From JBKBKN01 sp046294625 (GTDB lineage: Bacteria; Bacteroidota; Bacteroidia; M30B66), in contig JBKBKN010000002.1 in assembly GCA_046294625.1 (NCBI GenBank), forward strand, positions 110,923 through 174,922: DNA of 64,000 nt, read 5' to 3'. The translations under genes and the position numbers were made by a program. The stretch's first letter is position 1. Each line of letters starts with the position of its first letter. A model generated the notes under the pieces. It saw only the letters and a list, made by a program, of their open reading frames with translations, was not told where the DNA came from and did no database searches. Of this stretch, positions 17,235 through 26,914 are shown piece by piece.

Positions 17235-19256
17235 TTAGACCAAAATCTGATATACCGCATAGGCGCTCAGATAAGCCAATGCACCCATATAAACAAACTG
17301 AATCAGCGGCCATTTCCAACTGCCGGTTTCACGTTTTACCACGGCGATGGTGCTCATGCATTGCATGGCAAAAGCATAAAAAAGCATCAAAGCCATTGCA
17401 GAAGCAAGATTGAAAAGTGGTAATCCTGTTCGGTGGTTGATATCTTGCTGCATGGCATCCCTAAGATTGCTAAACTCTTCGGGATCTCCGGTATTGTAAA
17501 TAGTGGCCATTGTGCCCACAAATACTTCTCTTGCTGCAAAGGAGGTAATCAAAGCAATGCCAATTTTCCAATCAAAACCCAAGGGAGCAATCACAGGCTC
17601 TATGGCATGGCCTAAAATCCCGGCATATGAATTTTTCAATCGTGCCGCATTCAGTTCATTTTCGAGCTCATCGTCGGCGATTACGCCTTTCATGTGCGCC
17701 AAATTAATTGCATCTTCTGCATTTTCAATTCTATTGGATGGACCGAAGGAAGATAAAAACCACAGAACAATAGCAATGGCAATGATGACCTTTCCTACAT
17801 CTAACACAAAAACTTTTAACTTATCGAAAACCACCTGCAACACAACTGTCGCTTTGGGTTTCCGATAAATTGGAAGCTCCATGATAAAATAAGATTTTTC
17901 ATCCGATTTTACCCAATAACGAAGTAACAGCGCAGAAAAAACTGCCGCAAAAAACCCAATAAGATATAAACCCAGCATGGTTAAGCCCCGAAGATCGGCA
18001 ATTCCAAAAACTTTATAGGAAGGAATGGCAATGGCAATCAGCAATGTGTAAACCGGCAAACGGGCAGAACAGCTCATGAGTGGTGTAATCAAAATAGTGA
18101 TGAGCCTTTCCTTGTAGTTCTTAATCGTGCGGGTTGACATGATGGCCGGCACAGCGCACGCTACTCCCGAAATCAATGGAATCACAGAGCGTCCATTGAT
18201 GCCAAGTCCACGCATAAGTCTGTCCATAATAAAGCTTACACGCGCCATATATCCAGTATCTTCCAAGATGGCGATGAAGGCAAAAAGTAAAGCAATCTGT
18301 GGAACAAACATAAGTATGCCACCAAGTCCGGGAATAATTCCGCCAGCTAAAAGGCTTGTGAAAGCTGAATCGGGTAAGACTTCGGAAACAAATTCGGATA
18401 AGGCTGCAAATCCTTGGTCAATCCAGTCCATAGGGGCTTCAGCCCAACTGAAAATTGCCTGAAAAACCAAGGCAAGTAAGCCAATGAATACAACAAAACC
18501 CCAGATCCTATGAGTGAGTATCGCATCAATTCGTCTGCTGAATGCGAAGGATTGTGTTTCGTCTGATGGAATGATAACACCATTTATAATCTCATTAATC
18601 CTTGCAGAGCGCATCATTGCTTCTTTTTCTTGATGATCTAAAGAAGATGGCGAAACAATTGTGTTTGCTTTTACCCAGTCCAAATATCCGTGATCGGTAG
18701 CAAATATTACGGATGGCTTCGATGGCTTGAAGTTAGCCATAGCAGTTTTGAGTTCTCGGATGCCTGTTTTCTCCTTGGCACTTAAACCAATCACCGGAAT
18801 CCCAAGCGCTTCGGATAGTTTATCGAGCTTTAGGCTCTGATGGCTTTGATTAAGTAAGTCCATCATATTCACAACCAGCAATACCTGATGCCCCAAATCC
18901 ATCACCTGAGTGCATAAACTCAAACTCCTTCCAAGATTGCTTACATCTGCAACCACCAGCACAAAGTCAAATTCAGCTTTGTCAGGTTCCTTTAAGAGTA
19001 CTTTGGCTGCTTCTTCTTCATCAAGAGATTTGGGGTAGATAGAATAAGTGCCCGGCAAGTCAATTAATTTAAAATTTACTTTTTTACCTCCACGGGTGTC
19101 GTGATAACGGAAACTTCCGGTATGTCTTTCTACGGTAACACCGGGGAAATTGCCGGTTCGCTGATTCAACCCTGTCAATGCATTGAACACGGTCGACTTT
19201 CCGGAATTTGGATTTCCAACAATAGCAACCGTAAAATTTTTGATTTCTACTTCCAT
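17235..19256 (-). CDS. feoB: Ferrous iron transport protein FeoB
   Basis: Inner-membrane Fe(II) transporter with an N-terminal G-protein domain. The GTPase motifs are GNPNSGKST (residues 14-22), the G3 motif DLPGTYS and the G4-type NMMD. They are followed by a helical spacer and two Gate regions in the membrane part (IPLISGVACAVPAIMSTRTI; AAREVFVGTMATIYN). At 673 residues it is at the short end of normal. feoA ends 2 nt before this gene starts, so they are co-translated. It converges with the iron uptake region to its left. Confidence 0.97.
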   Translation of the reverse strand: MEVEIKNFTVAIVGNPNSGKSTVFNALTGLNQRTGNFPGVTVERHTGSFRYHDTRGGKKVNFKLIDLPGTYSIYPKSLDEEEAAKVLLKEPDKAEFDFVLVVADVSNLGRSLSLCTQVMDLGHQVLLVVNMMDLLNQSHQSLKLDKLSEALGIPVIGLSAKEKTGIRELKTAMANFKPSKPSVIFATDHGYLDWVKANTIVSPSSLDHQEKEAMMRSARINEIINGVIIPSDETQSFAFSRRIDAILTHRIWGFVVFIGLLALVFQAIFSWAEAPMDWIDQGFAALSEFVSEVLPDSAFTSLLAGGIIPGLGGILMFVPQIALLFAFIAILEDTGYMARVSFIMDRLMRGLGINGRSVIPLISGVACAVPAIMSTRTIKNYKERLITILITPLMSCSARLPVYTLLIAIAIPSYKVFGIADLRGLTMLGLYLIGFFAAVFSALLLRYWVKSDEKSYFIMELPIYRKPKATVVLQVVFDKLKVFVLDVGKVIIAIAIVLWFLSSFGPSNRIENAEDAINLAHMKGVIADDELENELNAARLKNSYAGILGHAIEPVIAPLGFDWKIGIALITSFAAREVFVGTMATIYNTGDPEEFSNLRDAMQQDINHRTGLPLFNLASAMALMLFYAFAMQCMSTIAVVKRETGSWKWPLIQFVYMGALAYLSAYAVYQILV

Positions 19257-19258
19257 TT

Positions 19259-19498
19259 TCAGGACGCAAAAATAATGTGGATCGTTTCTGCCTCGGCACG
19301 TCTTAGGCTTATAAGCGAGCCGTTAAACGAAATGGCTATAGGATCACCCAAAGGTGCAATTTGTTCTAAAGTAACTTCCTGTCCGGGAAAACAACCTAAC
19401 TCCATCATTTTCAAACCAATATATTTATCTTGATACGATTTAATAAATGCGCGCTCTCCTTTTTTAAGTTGCGTCAGATTTAGTTGTGCGTTCGACAT
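19259..19498 (-). CDS. feoA: Ferrous iron transport protein FeoA
   Basis: 79-residue SH3-like partner of FeoB. The motif LKMMELGCFPGQEVTLEQIAPLGDPIAISFNGSLISLRRAEA is typical in order and spacing (given here by its order LKMMELG, APLGDP, ISLRRAEA). It is the first of the feoA-feoB pair. Its start lies 31 nt after a small lipoprotein gene on the same strand, so feoAB may be read from the tryptophan dioxygenase promoter as well as from its own. Confidence 0.95.
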   Translation of the reverse strand: MSNAQLNLTQLKKGERAFIKSYQDKYIGLKMMELGCFPGQEVTLEQIAPLGDPIAISFNGSLISLRRAEAETIHIIFAS

Positions 19499-19529
19499 TT
19501 ATAATTTTTTAGGAAGTAAATAAGCATTG

Positions 19530-19700
19530 CTAACGGATTTCCATTCGATGTGCACTGAAGGTGCTTTGAGAATGCACCGAGATAAAAGCCACACCTTTTT
19601 TTCGCCGATGATCCGGACAGTCGCACTTTTTCTTTTTCAGTGTTTTGCAGCCACTAAACGAAACTGCAAGAGCGATAAGCAATAAAACAAATTTTTGCAT
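19530..19700 (-). CDS. Small lipoprotein, 56 residues
   Basis: The ATG lies 1 nt beyond the stop codon of tryptophan dioxygenase (TAACATG), so the two are almost certainly co-transcribed. The first 17 residues form a lipoprotein signal ending SFSG with Cys18. The short basic segment KKKKCDCPDHRRKKG contains a Cys-x-Cys-Pro motif, and the last ~20 residues are polar. I do not recognise a family with certainty; KCDCP-containing mini-lipoproteins occur in Bacteroidota. A metal- or membrane-related role is only a guess from feoA following 31 nt later. Confidence 0.7.
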   Translation of the reverse strand: MQKFVLLLIALAVSFSGCKTLKKKKCDCPDHRRKKGVAFISVHSQSTFSAHRMEIR

Positions 19701-19701
19701 G

Positions 19702-20673
19702 TTACTTTAACGCATCAAGGTTAAAAACGTTGTCTTCCACCCAACCTTTGCCCCACTCTTCCAACTCTTGTTGTGTCCATAATCCTGGGTAAAAAATTCG
19801 CTTTTGGAAACGAGGCGGCAAATACTTTTGCCAATTAGTTCCGCCTGTGGCGCGAATGTCTTTCGGGTCGCGCTGCAAATAACGCACTGCCGATTTGTAG
19901 TGCGCCAAAGGCCAGTTTACATTCACATGTAAGTCTAAATGCCGGAGACTTTGCGCGAGTTTACCATCGACTTTGTCTTCGTCAGAAAAGCGTTCGAATA
20001 GCGCATAAAGATTTTTTTCTTTGCTTCTTTCAGCCAGCTTGATCAATTCTTCGGAATACTTTAACTCAAACTGCCGAAGTGTAAGTGTTTTTTTGCCTGT
20101 GGCTAGTTCCGTAGCTCCGGCTTTCCAGTAGATATACTCAAACATGCCTTTGTAATCATTAGCATCAGTCGCGAATTTATCTCTGTGGTCTTTATCAATC
20201 AGATGTGTGAAATGTGTGGCACGGATCTCAATCATCCTATATTGTGCTGATTGAAAGCCAGATGCCGGCAACAAAGACATACGAAATTTGAGAAACTGCT
20301 CTTTTTCCATGCCATCCACCATCACTTCAAACGATTTCACCAAATTGGTAAAATAGCGGTTCACCCGATTCACACGCATGAGAAATTCTTTTTTATTTAA
20401 ATCCTGTTTTTCAGCCAACTGCTCCAATTCTAACAAACACAACTTGAAATACAGTTCGGTAATTTGATGATAAATTATGAAAATCTGCTCATCCGGAAAA
20501 CTTGTTTTGGGGCTTTGCAGGCTCAATAAAGTATCTAAATGAATGTAGTCCCAATAAGTGAGGTAATCGGCATAAAGCAGACCATCGAGATAGGATTGCA
20601 GGTCTTGCCCCATAGCATTATATTTTGCTTCGAGTTGGGCAAGTCTTTCGGCAATTTCGGGCTTGATATCCAT
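19702..20673 (-). CDS. kynA: Tryptophan 2,3-dioxygenase
   Basis: Heme enzyme that opens the indole ring of L-tryptophan to N-formylkynurenine, the first step of the kynurenine pathway. The family motifs are LTYWDYIHLDTLLSLQ, YHQITELYFKLCLLEL and FQSAQYRMIEIR near the middle. The late WPLAHYKSAVRYLQRD provides the likely heme-axial His, and RATGGTNWQKYLPPRF forms the substrate loop. Its 323 residues are slightly longer than the best-studied bacterial enzymes. Later enzymes of the same pathway are encoded near 54-55 kb. A mini-lipoprotein and feoAB follow on the same strand. Confidence 0.95.
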   Translation of the reverse strand: MDIKPEIAERLAQLEAKYNAMGQDLQSYLDGLLYADYLTYWDYIHLDTLLSLQSPKTSFPDEQIFIIYHQITELYFKLCLLELEQLAEKQDLNKKEFLMRVNRVNRYFTNLVKSFEVMVDGMEKEQFLKFRMSLLPASGFQSAQYRMIEIRATHFTHLIDKDHRDKFATDANDYKGMFEYIYWKAGATELATGKKTLTLRQFELKYSEELIKLAERSKEKNLYALFERFSDEDKVDGKLAQSLRHLDLHVNVNWPLAHYKSAVRYLQRDPKDIRATGGTNWQKYLPPRFQKRIFYPGLWTQQELEEWGKGWVEDNVFNLDALK

Positions 20674-20780
20674 ATCGATGTAGTTTGATTGTTCGGCAAA
20701 TTAAGTTGATTTTACCAATTCATCAATGGCAAAAATGCGTTCTAAATTTCTGATGAATACAGTTTTCGGGCTGATAGCTG

Positions 20781-21584
20781 CTATTTATCTAGGGCTAATT
20801 GATGTGCAAGCCCTGAATATTCTTTGAGCGCCATTTTGATAGAGCCTACGAGCACTTTGGCTTCGAGCATCACGGGTATTCTATTTTTGTCGTCGCTTAC
20901 CCACAACGTAAGATCTTCTTCATTCTTAAATACACGTCCTTGTTGAATAATCGGGCGCACTTTGATACATTTAATTTTTCCTGCTTTGGTTTTCACCGTT
21001 TCCCTGCCAATAATTTTCATTTGTAGGGGAAAAATTTCTTCGTCAAAAAAGGTGTTCAGCGAAATGATATCTCCTGCTTTATAATTGCTCAAGTCTAAGC
21101 TTCGCGCATAATAAAAAGCGGAGAGAATATCTTGCGTGTAAGGTGGAACTTCAAACAATTTTCCATCTATATTTCTGCCTTGATCAGTCCCCGTTCTTTT
21201 AGCTTTTACGGTATTTTTCTGATGGTTGAAGGTGTAGTCTTGATTGATAATGAATCCACCTTCATCTACTCTGCGAATAAACAAATGTGGCAACAGTGTT
21301 TCTTCATCGATAAATGAATCGTAGCGGTCTCTCACTTTGAAGAAGAAGTTGAACGCACCCAGCGATCGGCCATGACCAATTACATGGAATACCGAACGGT
21401 TGTTGAAGGTTTCCTTCTTTTCATTTACTTCAACAATAGCTTCACCGGCATCGATTAGTCCATAATGCACCCGATATTTAAGCAATTCTCCTCGTTTGAA
21501 GGCTAAGTCTTTAACCTCCGAAGGTGGATTACTGGCCAAAAGCAAGCCTGAAGAAAGACAAAATAAAATGAGCAAGCGATTCAT
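20781..21584 (-). CDS. DUF3108 family secreted protein
   Basis: 267 residues from the ATG at 21584, which gives a clean signal peptide (MNRLLILFCLSSGLLLAS). A frame extension to ATG 21605 is possible. The mature protein fits DUF3108 (FKRGELLKYRVHYGLIDAGEA, ... FNFFFKVRDRYDSFID ... LHLWVSD-like end), a predicted periplasmic lipocalin-like or LolA-like beta protein of unknown function. It stands alone upstream of the tryptophan dioxygenase gene and divergent from the flavin reductase gene. Confidence 0.85.
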   Translation of the reverse strand: MNRLLILFCLSSGLLLASNPPSEVKDLAFKRGELLKYRVHYGLIDAGEAIVEVNEKKETFNNRSVFHVIGHGRSLGAFNFFFKVRDRYDSFIDEETLLPHLFIRRVDEGGFIINQDYTFNHQKNTVKAKRTGTDQGRNIDGKLFEVPPYTQDILSAFYYARSLDLSNYKAGDIISLNTFFDEEIFPLQMKIIGRETVKTKAGKIKCIKVRPIIQQGRVFKNEEDLTLWVSDDKNRIPVMLEAKVLVGSIKMALKEYSGLAHQLALDK

Positions 21585-21712
21585 GACAATCAGTTTTTCA
21601 TTCATCTTAAAACAAAATGCGTTCCAATTTATTGATTTATTAATTTCACACAAAAAGTCTCCTGTATCATTGCATTTTTTTTTGCCGAGAAGTGCATGTA
21701 CAACATAAGACC

Positions 21713-21720
21713 TACATTTG
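21713..21720 (+). promoter_or_regulatory. Candidate -7 box for the flavin reductase gene
   Basis: TACATTTG matches TAnnTTTG exactly, 20 nt before the ATG at 21740. The nearest upstream TTG is 28 nt away, too far for a standard -33 element. Confidence 0.35.
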
Positions 21721-21739
21721 CCTAATTCAATATTGAGAT

Positions 21740-22612
21740 ATGTTAAGCATTAAACCATCTGACCTGCCTGTAGCCAAATTTCACCAATATGTGTTAGGTT
21801 CTGTGGCACCACGTCCTATAGCTTTTGCAAGCACCATTGATTCGGCCGGCAATATAAATTTGAGTCCTTTTAGCTTTTTCAATGCTTTTAGTGCCAATCC
21901 ACCTGTATTGATTTTTTCTCCGGCGCGAAGGGTGCGCGACAACACAACCAAACACACCTACGAAAATGCAAAGGCGACCAAAGAAGTCGTTATCAATGTG
22001 GTGAATTTTGATATTGTACAGCAGATGTCACTTGCCAGCACAGAATATCCTGCCGGCATAAATGAATTTGTGAAGGCCGGACTTACACCCATCCCTTCTG
22101 AATTGGTCAGACCTCCACGCGTGAAAGAATCGCCGGTGCAATTTGAATGTGAAGTTATAAATGTGATTGAATTGGGCGACCAGGGGGGAGCAGGCAATCT
22201 CATTATATGTAAGGTTTTGCTCATGCATATCAATGAATCAGTGCTCGATGGTAATCAAATGATTGACCAGCAAAAAATAGATTTAGTGGCTCGTATGGGA
22301 GGCGATTGGTATTGCAGAGCGCATGGCAATGCCTTGTTTGAAGTAGAAAAACCTGTGGCCAGAATGGGAGTAGGCATAGATGCCCTTCCCGAACACATTC
22401 GCAATTCAGCGGTGCTCACCGGCAATCAGTTAGGCATTTTGGGAAATAGAGAAAGCCTACCCGATGAAGATTCTATCAGCTCTTTCAGAGAAAGCGAAGA
22501 AGCTCAGCCCTACCTGACCTATCAAAAAGATTCACGTGAACTTCATCAGGCTGCTGCCCGGCTAATCGATCAAGGACAAGCCGACAAAGCTCTGACTTTG
22601 CTCTTGCTTTAA
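21740..22612 (+). CDS. Flavin reductase-like FMN-binding protein
   Basis: 290 residues. The N-terminal ~190 form a split-barrel FMN-binding domain of the flavin reductase/DIM6-NTAB type (FHQYVLGSVAPRPIAFASTID, NLSPFSFFNAFSANPPVLIFSP). The C-terminal ~90 residues are a helical extension ending in LIDQGQADKALTLLLL. Related proteins are often found near amino acid catabolism genes, and it is divergent from the DUF3108-TDO genes. The substrate is unknown; it may supply reduced flavin or act directly. Confidence 0.88.
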   Translation: MLSIKPSDLPVAKFHQYVLGSVAPRPIAFASTIDSAGNINLSPFSFFNAFSANPPVLIFSPARRVRDNTTKHTYENAKATKEVVINVVNFDIVQQMSLASTEYPAGINEFVKAGLTPIPSELVRPPRVKESPVQFECEVINVIELGDQGGAGNLIICKVLLMHINESVLDGNQMIDQQKIDLVARMGGDWYCRAHGNALFEVEKPVARMGVGIDALPEHIRNSAVLTGNQLGILGNRESLPDEDSISSFRESEEAQPYLTYQKDSRELHQAAARLIDQGQADKALTLLLL

Positions 22613-22671
22613 TGAATTGACCGTGTGACTTTTTCGGTTAGAATGAATGAAGAATTTGCTCAGGAAATTTT

Positions 22672-22679
22672 TATCTTTG
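22672..22679 (+). promoter_or_regulatory. Candidate -7 box for the 22.7-kb T9SS gene
   Basis: TATCTTTG matches TAnnTTTG exactly, 19 nt before the ATG. A TTTG (22655-22658) lies upstream, but the 13-nt gap is shorter than usual. Confidence 0.4.
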
Positions 22680-22698
22680 TTAAAAATAGAAAATTATA

Positions 22699-25600
22699 AT
22701 GCGAAAGCTAAGTGTTAAATTTTTCACCATCTTTCTATTCATTTCCGCATCCTTTGTTGAGCTTTCAGCTCATGAACATGCCGCCATCAAAGGAAAAGAG
22801 TTTATCGAAAATAAAAATCAGTGGGATCAACAAGCACTGTTCAGAGCAGAAATGCATGGCTTGCATCTATATTTGGAAAAAAATGGTTTTACATACCATT
22901 TTTTCGACAAAGAATTTTCTTCAAAAATGCACGGTTTTCAAGGCAAGCCCAAGCCGGAAGATTTCATTTTGAGGCAACATGCCGTTAAAGTCAGATTCCT
23001 TGGTGCAAATCCGAATGTGCAGGTAGAAAAAGCTTTTCCCAGTCAGCATTATTATAATTATTTTATTGGCAAAGACCCAAGCAAATGGGCATCACAGGCT
23101 TATGCCTACAAAAAAGTGATGTACAAAGAGCTTTACAAAGGAATTGACCTTGAAATCTATTTCACCAACAAATCACTCAAATATGATTTTATCGTAAAAC
23201 CCGGTGCTGATCCTAATCAAATCAAAATTGCCTATGAAGGTGATGAAGGATTAGAGCTTGTAGATGGTGCATTGCTAGTGAAAACTTCCTTGGAAAATTT
23301 CATGGAGTCAAAACCCTTGGTTTACCAAGATTTGCCGGAAAATGAAGTTAAAAGCGCCTATAAACTCGATGAAAAAGTGCTGAGCTTTCAGTTAGGTAAA
23401 TACAACAAAAAAGAAACCTTAATCATTGACCCCACACTAGTATTTGGGACGTTCTCAGGTTCCACTTCCGACAACTGGGGCTTTTCTGCCACTTACGATG
23501 ATTTGGGAAATGCATATTCTGCAGGCATTGTGATCGGAACCGGTGGACTACCAATTACTCCCGGCGCTTTTCAGGTTAATTTCAATACAGGCGGTCCCGG
23601 CGCTTTTAATCCGATCGATATCGGTATTTTAAAATACAATCCTACAGGGTCAACATTGATTTACGCTACTTATCTTGGTGGCAATGGTAATGAACTACCC
23701 CATTCCCTCATGGTGAATGGTAACAATGAGCTTTATATTTACGGTACCACTGGCTCGGCTGATTTTCCGATTACACAATTTGCCTTTCAACAAAATTTTG
23801 CAGGCGGTCCTACTGCTTCCATGCTTAACGATTTTATAGTTTTCCAGCAGGGTACCGATATGTTTGTGAGCCGATTAAATGAAAGCGGTACTCAATTATT
23901 TGCCTCTACGTACATCGGTGGCACAGGCAATGATGGAATAAATTCTGACCCCGCTTTGAAATACAACTACGCCGACGATGCCCGGGGCACGATTTTCATC
24001 AATGAAACCACTAACAGGGTTTACGTGGGTAGCACCACTTCATCCAATAATTTTCCGGTTACCCCCAATGCCTTCCAATCAACTTATGGCGGCGGTGTGC
24101 AGGATGCTGTGTTATTTCAATTTGATGTGAATCTAAATACGCTCATTTTTTCGAGCTATTTAGGTGGAACAGGTGCTGACGCCATCTACACCCTTATGCT
24201 CGATGGACAAAATAATGTGCTTGCTTCTGGTGGTACCACTTCCAATAATTTACCCGCTACACCGGGCGCATTTCAAGGTTCACTCCAAGGAGGAACAGAT
24301 GGATTCATTGCCAAATTCACCGCCAATGGACAAAATATTTTAGCGCTCACTTACTATGGTACATCTGCCTACGATCAGGCCTATTTTGTAGAAACGGACA
24401 AGCAAAACAATGTCTATGTGTTTGGACAAACCACAGGCAACGACAACAACTTTTTTATCAATAATGTCAATTATTCAAATCAGCGTGGCAATCAATTTGT
24501 AACTAAGTTCAATCCCAATCTCACGCAGCGCGTTTGGAGCACGGCCTTTGGCAACGGATTTGGTTGGCCCGATTTAGTGCCCAGCGCCTTTTTGGTCGAT
24601 TTGTGTGGAAGAATTTACACCAGCGGTTGGGGTGCTGCTTTTAATTTTCCTACACCGGGATCGGTGCAAGGTTTACCTATCACCCCCGATGCCTTTCAAC
24701 CGAACACCACCAATGGTAACGATTTCCATCTTATGGTGCTTGGACCTGATGCCAATAACTTGCTTTATGGTACCTATTTAGGTGGTCCATTCAGCTCCGA
24801 CCATGTAGATGGAGGCACCAGTCGTTTCGATAAACGCGCGATCATCTATCAATCGGTGTGTGCAGGATGCGGCGGAAACAGTGATATGCCAACTACACCC
24901 GGTGCTTGGTCGCAAACCAATAATGCACAAAACTGCAACAATGGTTTGTGGAAATTCGACTTTCAACTTCCACTTACAGTTGCCAGTTTCACTGCTCCTG
25001 TTGCCGGATGTGTGCCATTCAGTGCCGATTTTATCAATACGAGCATCGGCGGAAGCCAATATGAGTGGAATTTTGGTGCAGGGCCGGGCTCCGTTTCTAC
25101 CGATGTCAGCCCAAGCTTCACTTACACCGAACCCGGCGTGTATGTAATACGCCTTGTAGCCTTCGACCCTAATACCTGTAACATCAGAGATACAACATTC
25201 CGCAGCATTATTATTACAGAAAGCACGCGCGACACCTTGCCCATGGTGGAATTATGCATCAATGATGCCACGGTGATTGGTTTCGATCCGGGACCCAATC
25301 CCTATCTCACCTACAGCTGGTCGCCTGAACAATTTCTTAATAATGCCACCATCGCGCAACCCAGCGCCTTCCCGACCGATACAACTACTTTTACTCTTTT
25401 TATCACTTCCTTTGGTAATTGTGTGGACACACTCAGTCAAACAGTGAATGTAAATGTGGGCGAAGTGGAAGCCGGACCTGACATCACGATTTGTCTTGGA
25501 CAAACCATTGAAATCGGCATTCCCGACAATTCGGGTAATTTCACCTATCAATGGGAGCCTTCTAATTTGGTTATAAATGATGCTACTTTACCAAATCCAT

Positions 25601-26247
25601 TGGTAAACCCAACGGCTACCACCACCTTCACACTCTATCGCGCTCCGGTGAGCGCTCAATTTGGTTGTCCGGCGTTTGACTCACTCACAGTAATTGTTGT
25701 AGATGGTTCACCAAGTGCCGAATTTGATTATCTCATCAATCCCAACTGCCGCTTTGCCACTATTCAATTTACCAATACCGGAAGCGGTGCAGATGAATTT
25801 TTGTGGGTGTTTTCTAATGGTGAAACTACCAGTGCCGAAAACCCAAGCTTAATTCTCGAATACGATCAGGAATTGCAGGTATTTTTCGTAGCCATCAACT
25901 CTGCATGTCGCGACACGCTTGACGAAGGAGTAACCATCAAACCCTTGAAAGATTATTTCGTTATCAATAATTCGAATGTGTTTACTCCTAATGGCGATGG
26001 CATCAACGATTGTTTTAGCCCAGCTTTGCAAAACGCACCTTCCCCATCTGATAAGACATTTTTAGAATGCTCAGAGTTGGTGGTGTATAACCGTTGGGGT
26101 GTGAAAGTGTATGACAGCAAAGATTGGGGTGAAGGTTGCTGGAATGGCAAGACCGAGAAAGGGGAAGCCTATCCAGAGGGTGTTTACTTTTTCTATTTCC
26201 GCACTGAAACAGAAAATTTACATGGAACTGTTACCTTGAAACTTTAA
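22699..26247 (+). CDS. Giant secreted protein with SBBP-type repeats, PKD domain and T9SS type-B C-terminal domain
   Basis: 1182 residues with a signal peptide (about 1-24). The N-terminal domain (FIENKNQWDQQALFRAEMHG; YFTNKSLKYDFIVKPGADP) precedes many SBBP-like beta-propeller repeats. These have the pattern LIYATYLGG / FSSYLGGTGAD followed by ITPGAFQ. A PKD-like domain (YEWNFGAGPGSVSTD) and Ig-like segments follow near 780-1050. The end is a gliding-motility-associated C-terminal domain (VFTPNGDGINDCFSP ... VVYNRWGVKVYDSKDWGEGCWNG), the type-B T9SS sorting signal. It is probably a surface adhesin or scaffold. The M15 peptidase gene starts 1 nt after its stop. Confidence 0.93.
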   Translation: MRKLSVKFFTIFLFISASFVELSAHEHAAIKGKEFIENKNQWDQQALFRAEMHGLHLYLEKNGFTYHFFDKEFSSKMHGFQGKPKPEDFILRQHAVKVRFLGANPNVQVEKAFPSQHYYNYFIGKDPSKWASQAYAYKKVMYKELYKGIDLEIYFTNKSLKYDFIVKPGADPNQIKIAYEGDEGLELVDGALLVKTSLENFMESKPLVYQDLPENEVKSAYKLDEKVLSFQLGKYNKKETLIIDPTLVFGTFSGSTSDNWGFSATYDDLGNAYSAGIVIGTGGLPITPGAFQVNFNTGGPGAFNPIDIGILKYNPTGSTLIYATYLGGNGNELPHSLMVNGNNELYIYGTTGSADFPITQFAFQQNFAGGPTASMLNDFIVFQQGTDMFVSRLNESGTQLFASTYIGGTGNDGINSDPALKYNYADDARGTIFINETTNRVYVGSTTSSNNFPVTPNAFQSTYGGGVQDAVLFQFDVNLNTLIFSSYLGGTGADAIYTLMLDGQNNVLASGGTTSNNLPATPGAFQGSLQGGTDGFIAKFTANGQNILALTYYGTSAYDQAYFVETDKQNNVYVFGQTTGNDNNFFINNVNYSNQRGNQFVTKFNPNLTQRVWSTAFGNGFGWPDLVPSAFLVDLCGRIYTSGWGAAFNFPTPGSVQGLPITPDAFQPNTTNGNDFHLMVLGPDANNLLYGTYLGGPFSSDHVDGGTSRFDKRAIIYQSVCAGCGGNSDMPTTPGAWSQTNNAQNCNNGLWKFDFQLPLTVASFTAPVAGCVPFSADFINTSIGGSQYEWNFGAGPGSVSTDVSPSFTYTEPGVYVIRLVAFDPNTCNIRDTTFRSIIITESTRDTLPMVELCINDATVIGFDPGPNPYLTYSWSPEQFLNNATIAQPSAFPTDTTTFTLFITSFGNCVDTLSQTVNVNVGEVEAGPDITICLGQTIEIGIPDNSGNFTYQWEPSNLVINDATLPNPLVNPTATTTFTLYRAPVSAQFGCPAFDSLTVIVVDGSPSAEFDYLINPNCRFATIQFTNTGSGADEFLWVFSNGETTSAENPSLILEYDQELQVFFVAINSACRDTLDEGVTIKPLKDYFVINNSNVFTPNGDGINDCFSPALQNAPSPSDKTFLECSELVVYNRWGVKVYDSKDWGEGCWNGKTEKGEAYPEGVYFFYFRTETENLHGTVTLKL

Positions 26248-26248
26248 A

Positions 26249-26914
26249 ATGTTTCCGGACAAAGAACTACTTCTTGGACAAGTTGATCCTACACAAGATC
26301 ATCGATTTGTCTCATTTGTGAATGAAAACCATGAAACTCATTGGCTACTGAAAGAAACTTTTCTAGCCTTATCTGACATGATAACCCATGCAAAAGCACA
26401 GGATATTGAATTAAATGTAATCTCTTCTACCCGAAATTTTGAGCGGCAGAAAATGATTTGGGAGCGCAAGTGGAATGGCTTGACTGAAGTAAGCGGATTT
26501 ACTCGCGATGTGTTTTTAACCTTACCAGGCATGGAAAAAGCCAAAGCCATCATGCGCTATTCGGCCATGCCGGGCACTTCTCGACATCATTGGGGAACTG
26601 ATGTAGACCTCAACAGTGTAGAACCCGAATATTTTGAAACCGAAGAAGGAAAAAAGGTTTTAAACTGGTTAGATAATAATGCCTTGCAATTTGGTTTCTA
26701 CCGATCTTACACCGAAAAAGGATATAAACGACTTACAGGTTACGAAGCTGAACCCTGGCATTGGAGTTATTTTCCCAAAGCAAGCACGATGTTAGCATCT
26801 TACAATGCTTTGATTGACTACGCAGATATCAGTCGGTTCGATGGCTGTGAACATGCCCGGCCGCTTCGTGTGATCGAAGATTACGTAAATGGCGTGGCCA
26901 AGGTTAAATCTTAA
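26249..26914 (+). CDS. M15 family D-alanyl-D-alanine carboxypeptidase (VanY-like)
   Basis: 221 residues. The zinc-binding motif SRHHWGTDVD and the later EPWHWSYFP supply the His, Asp and His ligands of the M15B/VanY group, which trims D-Ala from peptidoglycan peptides. No clear signal peptide is seen at the N-terminus (MFPDKELLLGQVDP), which is odd for a wall enzyme and may mean another export route or a misplaced start. It is nearly fused in position to the preceding T9SS gene and overlaps the convergent barrel gene by 11 nt. Confidence 0.9.
   Translation: MFPDKELLLGQVDPTQDHRFVSFVNENHETHWLLKETFLALSDMITHAKAQDIELNVISSTRNFERQKMIWERKWNGLTEVSGFTRDVFLTLPGMEKAKAIMRYSAMPGTSRHHWGTDVDLNSVEPEYFETEEGKKVLNWLDNNALQFGFYRSYTEKGYKRLTGYEAEPWHWSYFPKASTMLASYNALIDYADISRFDGCEHARPLRVIEDYVNGVAKVKS

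Noticed and set aside
23450..24780. Repeated DNA pattern that could be taken for a tandem or CRISPR-like array
   Set aside because: The repeats are degenerate, in frame and encode the YLGG...TPGAFQ protein repeats of a T9SS protein; there are no unique spacers.
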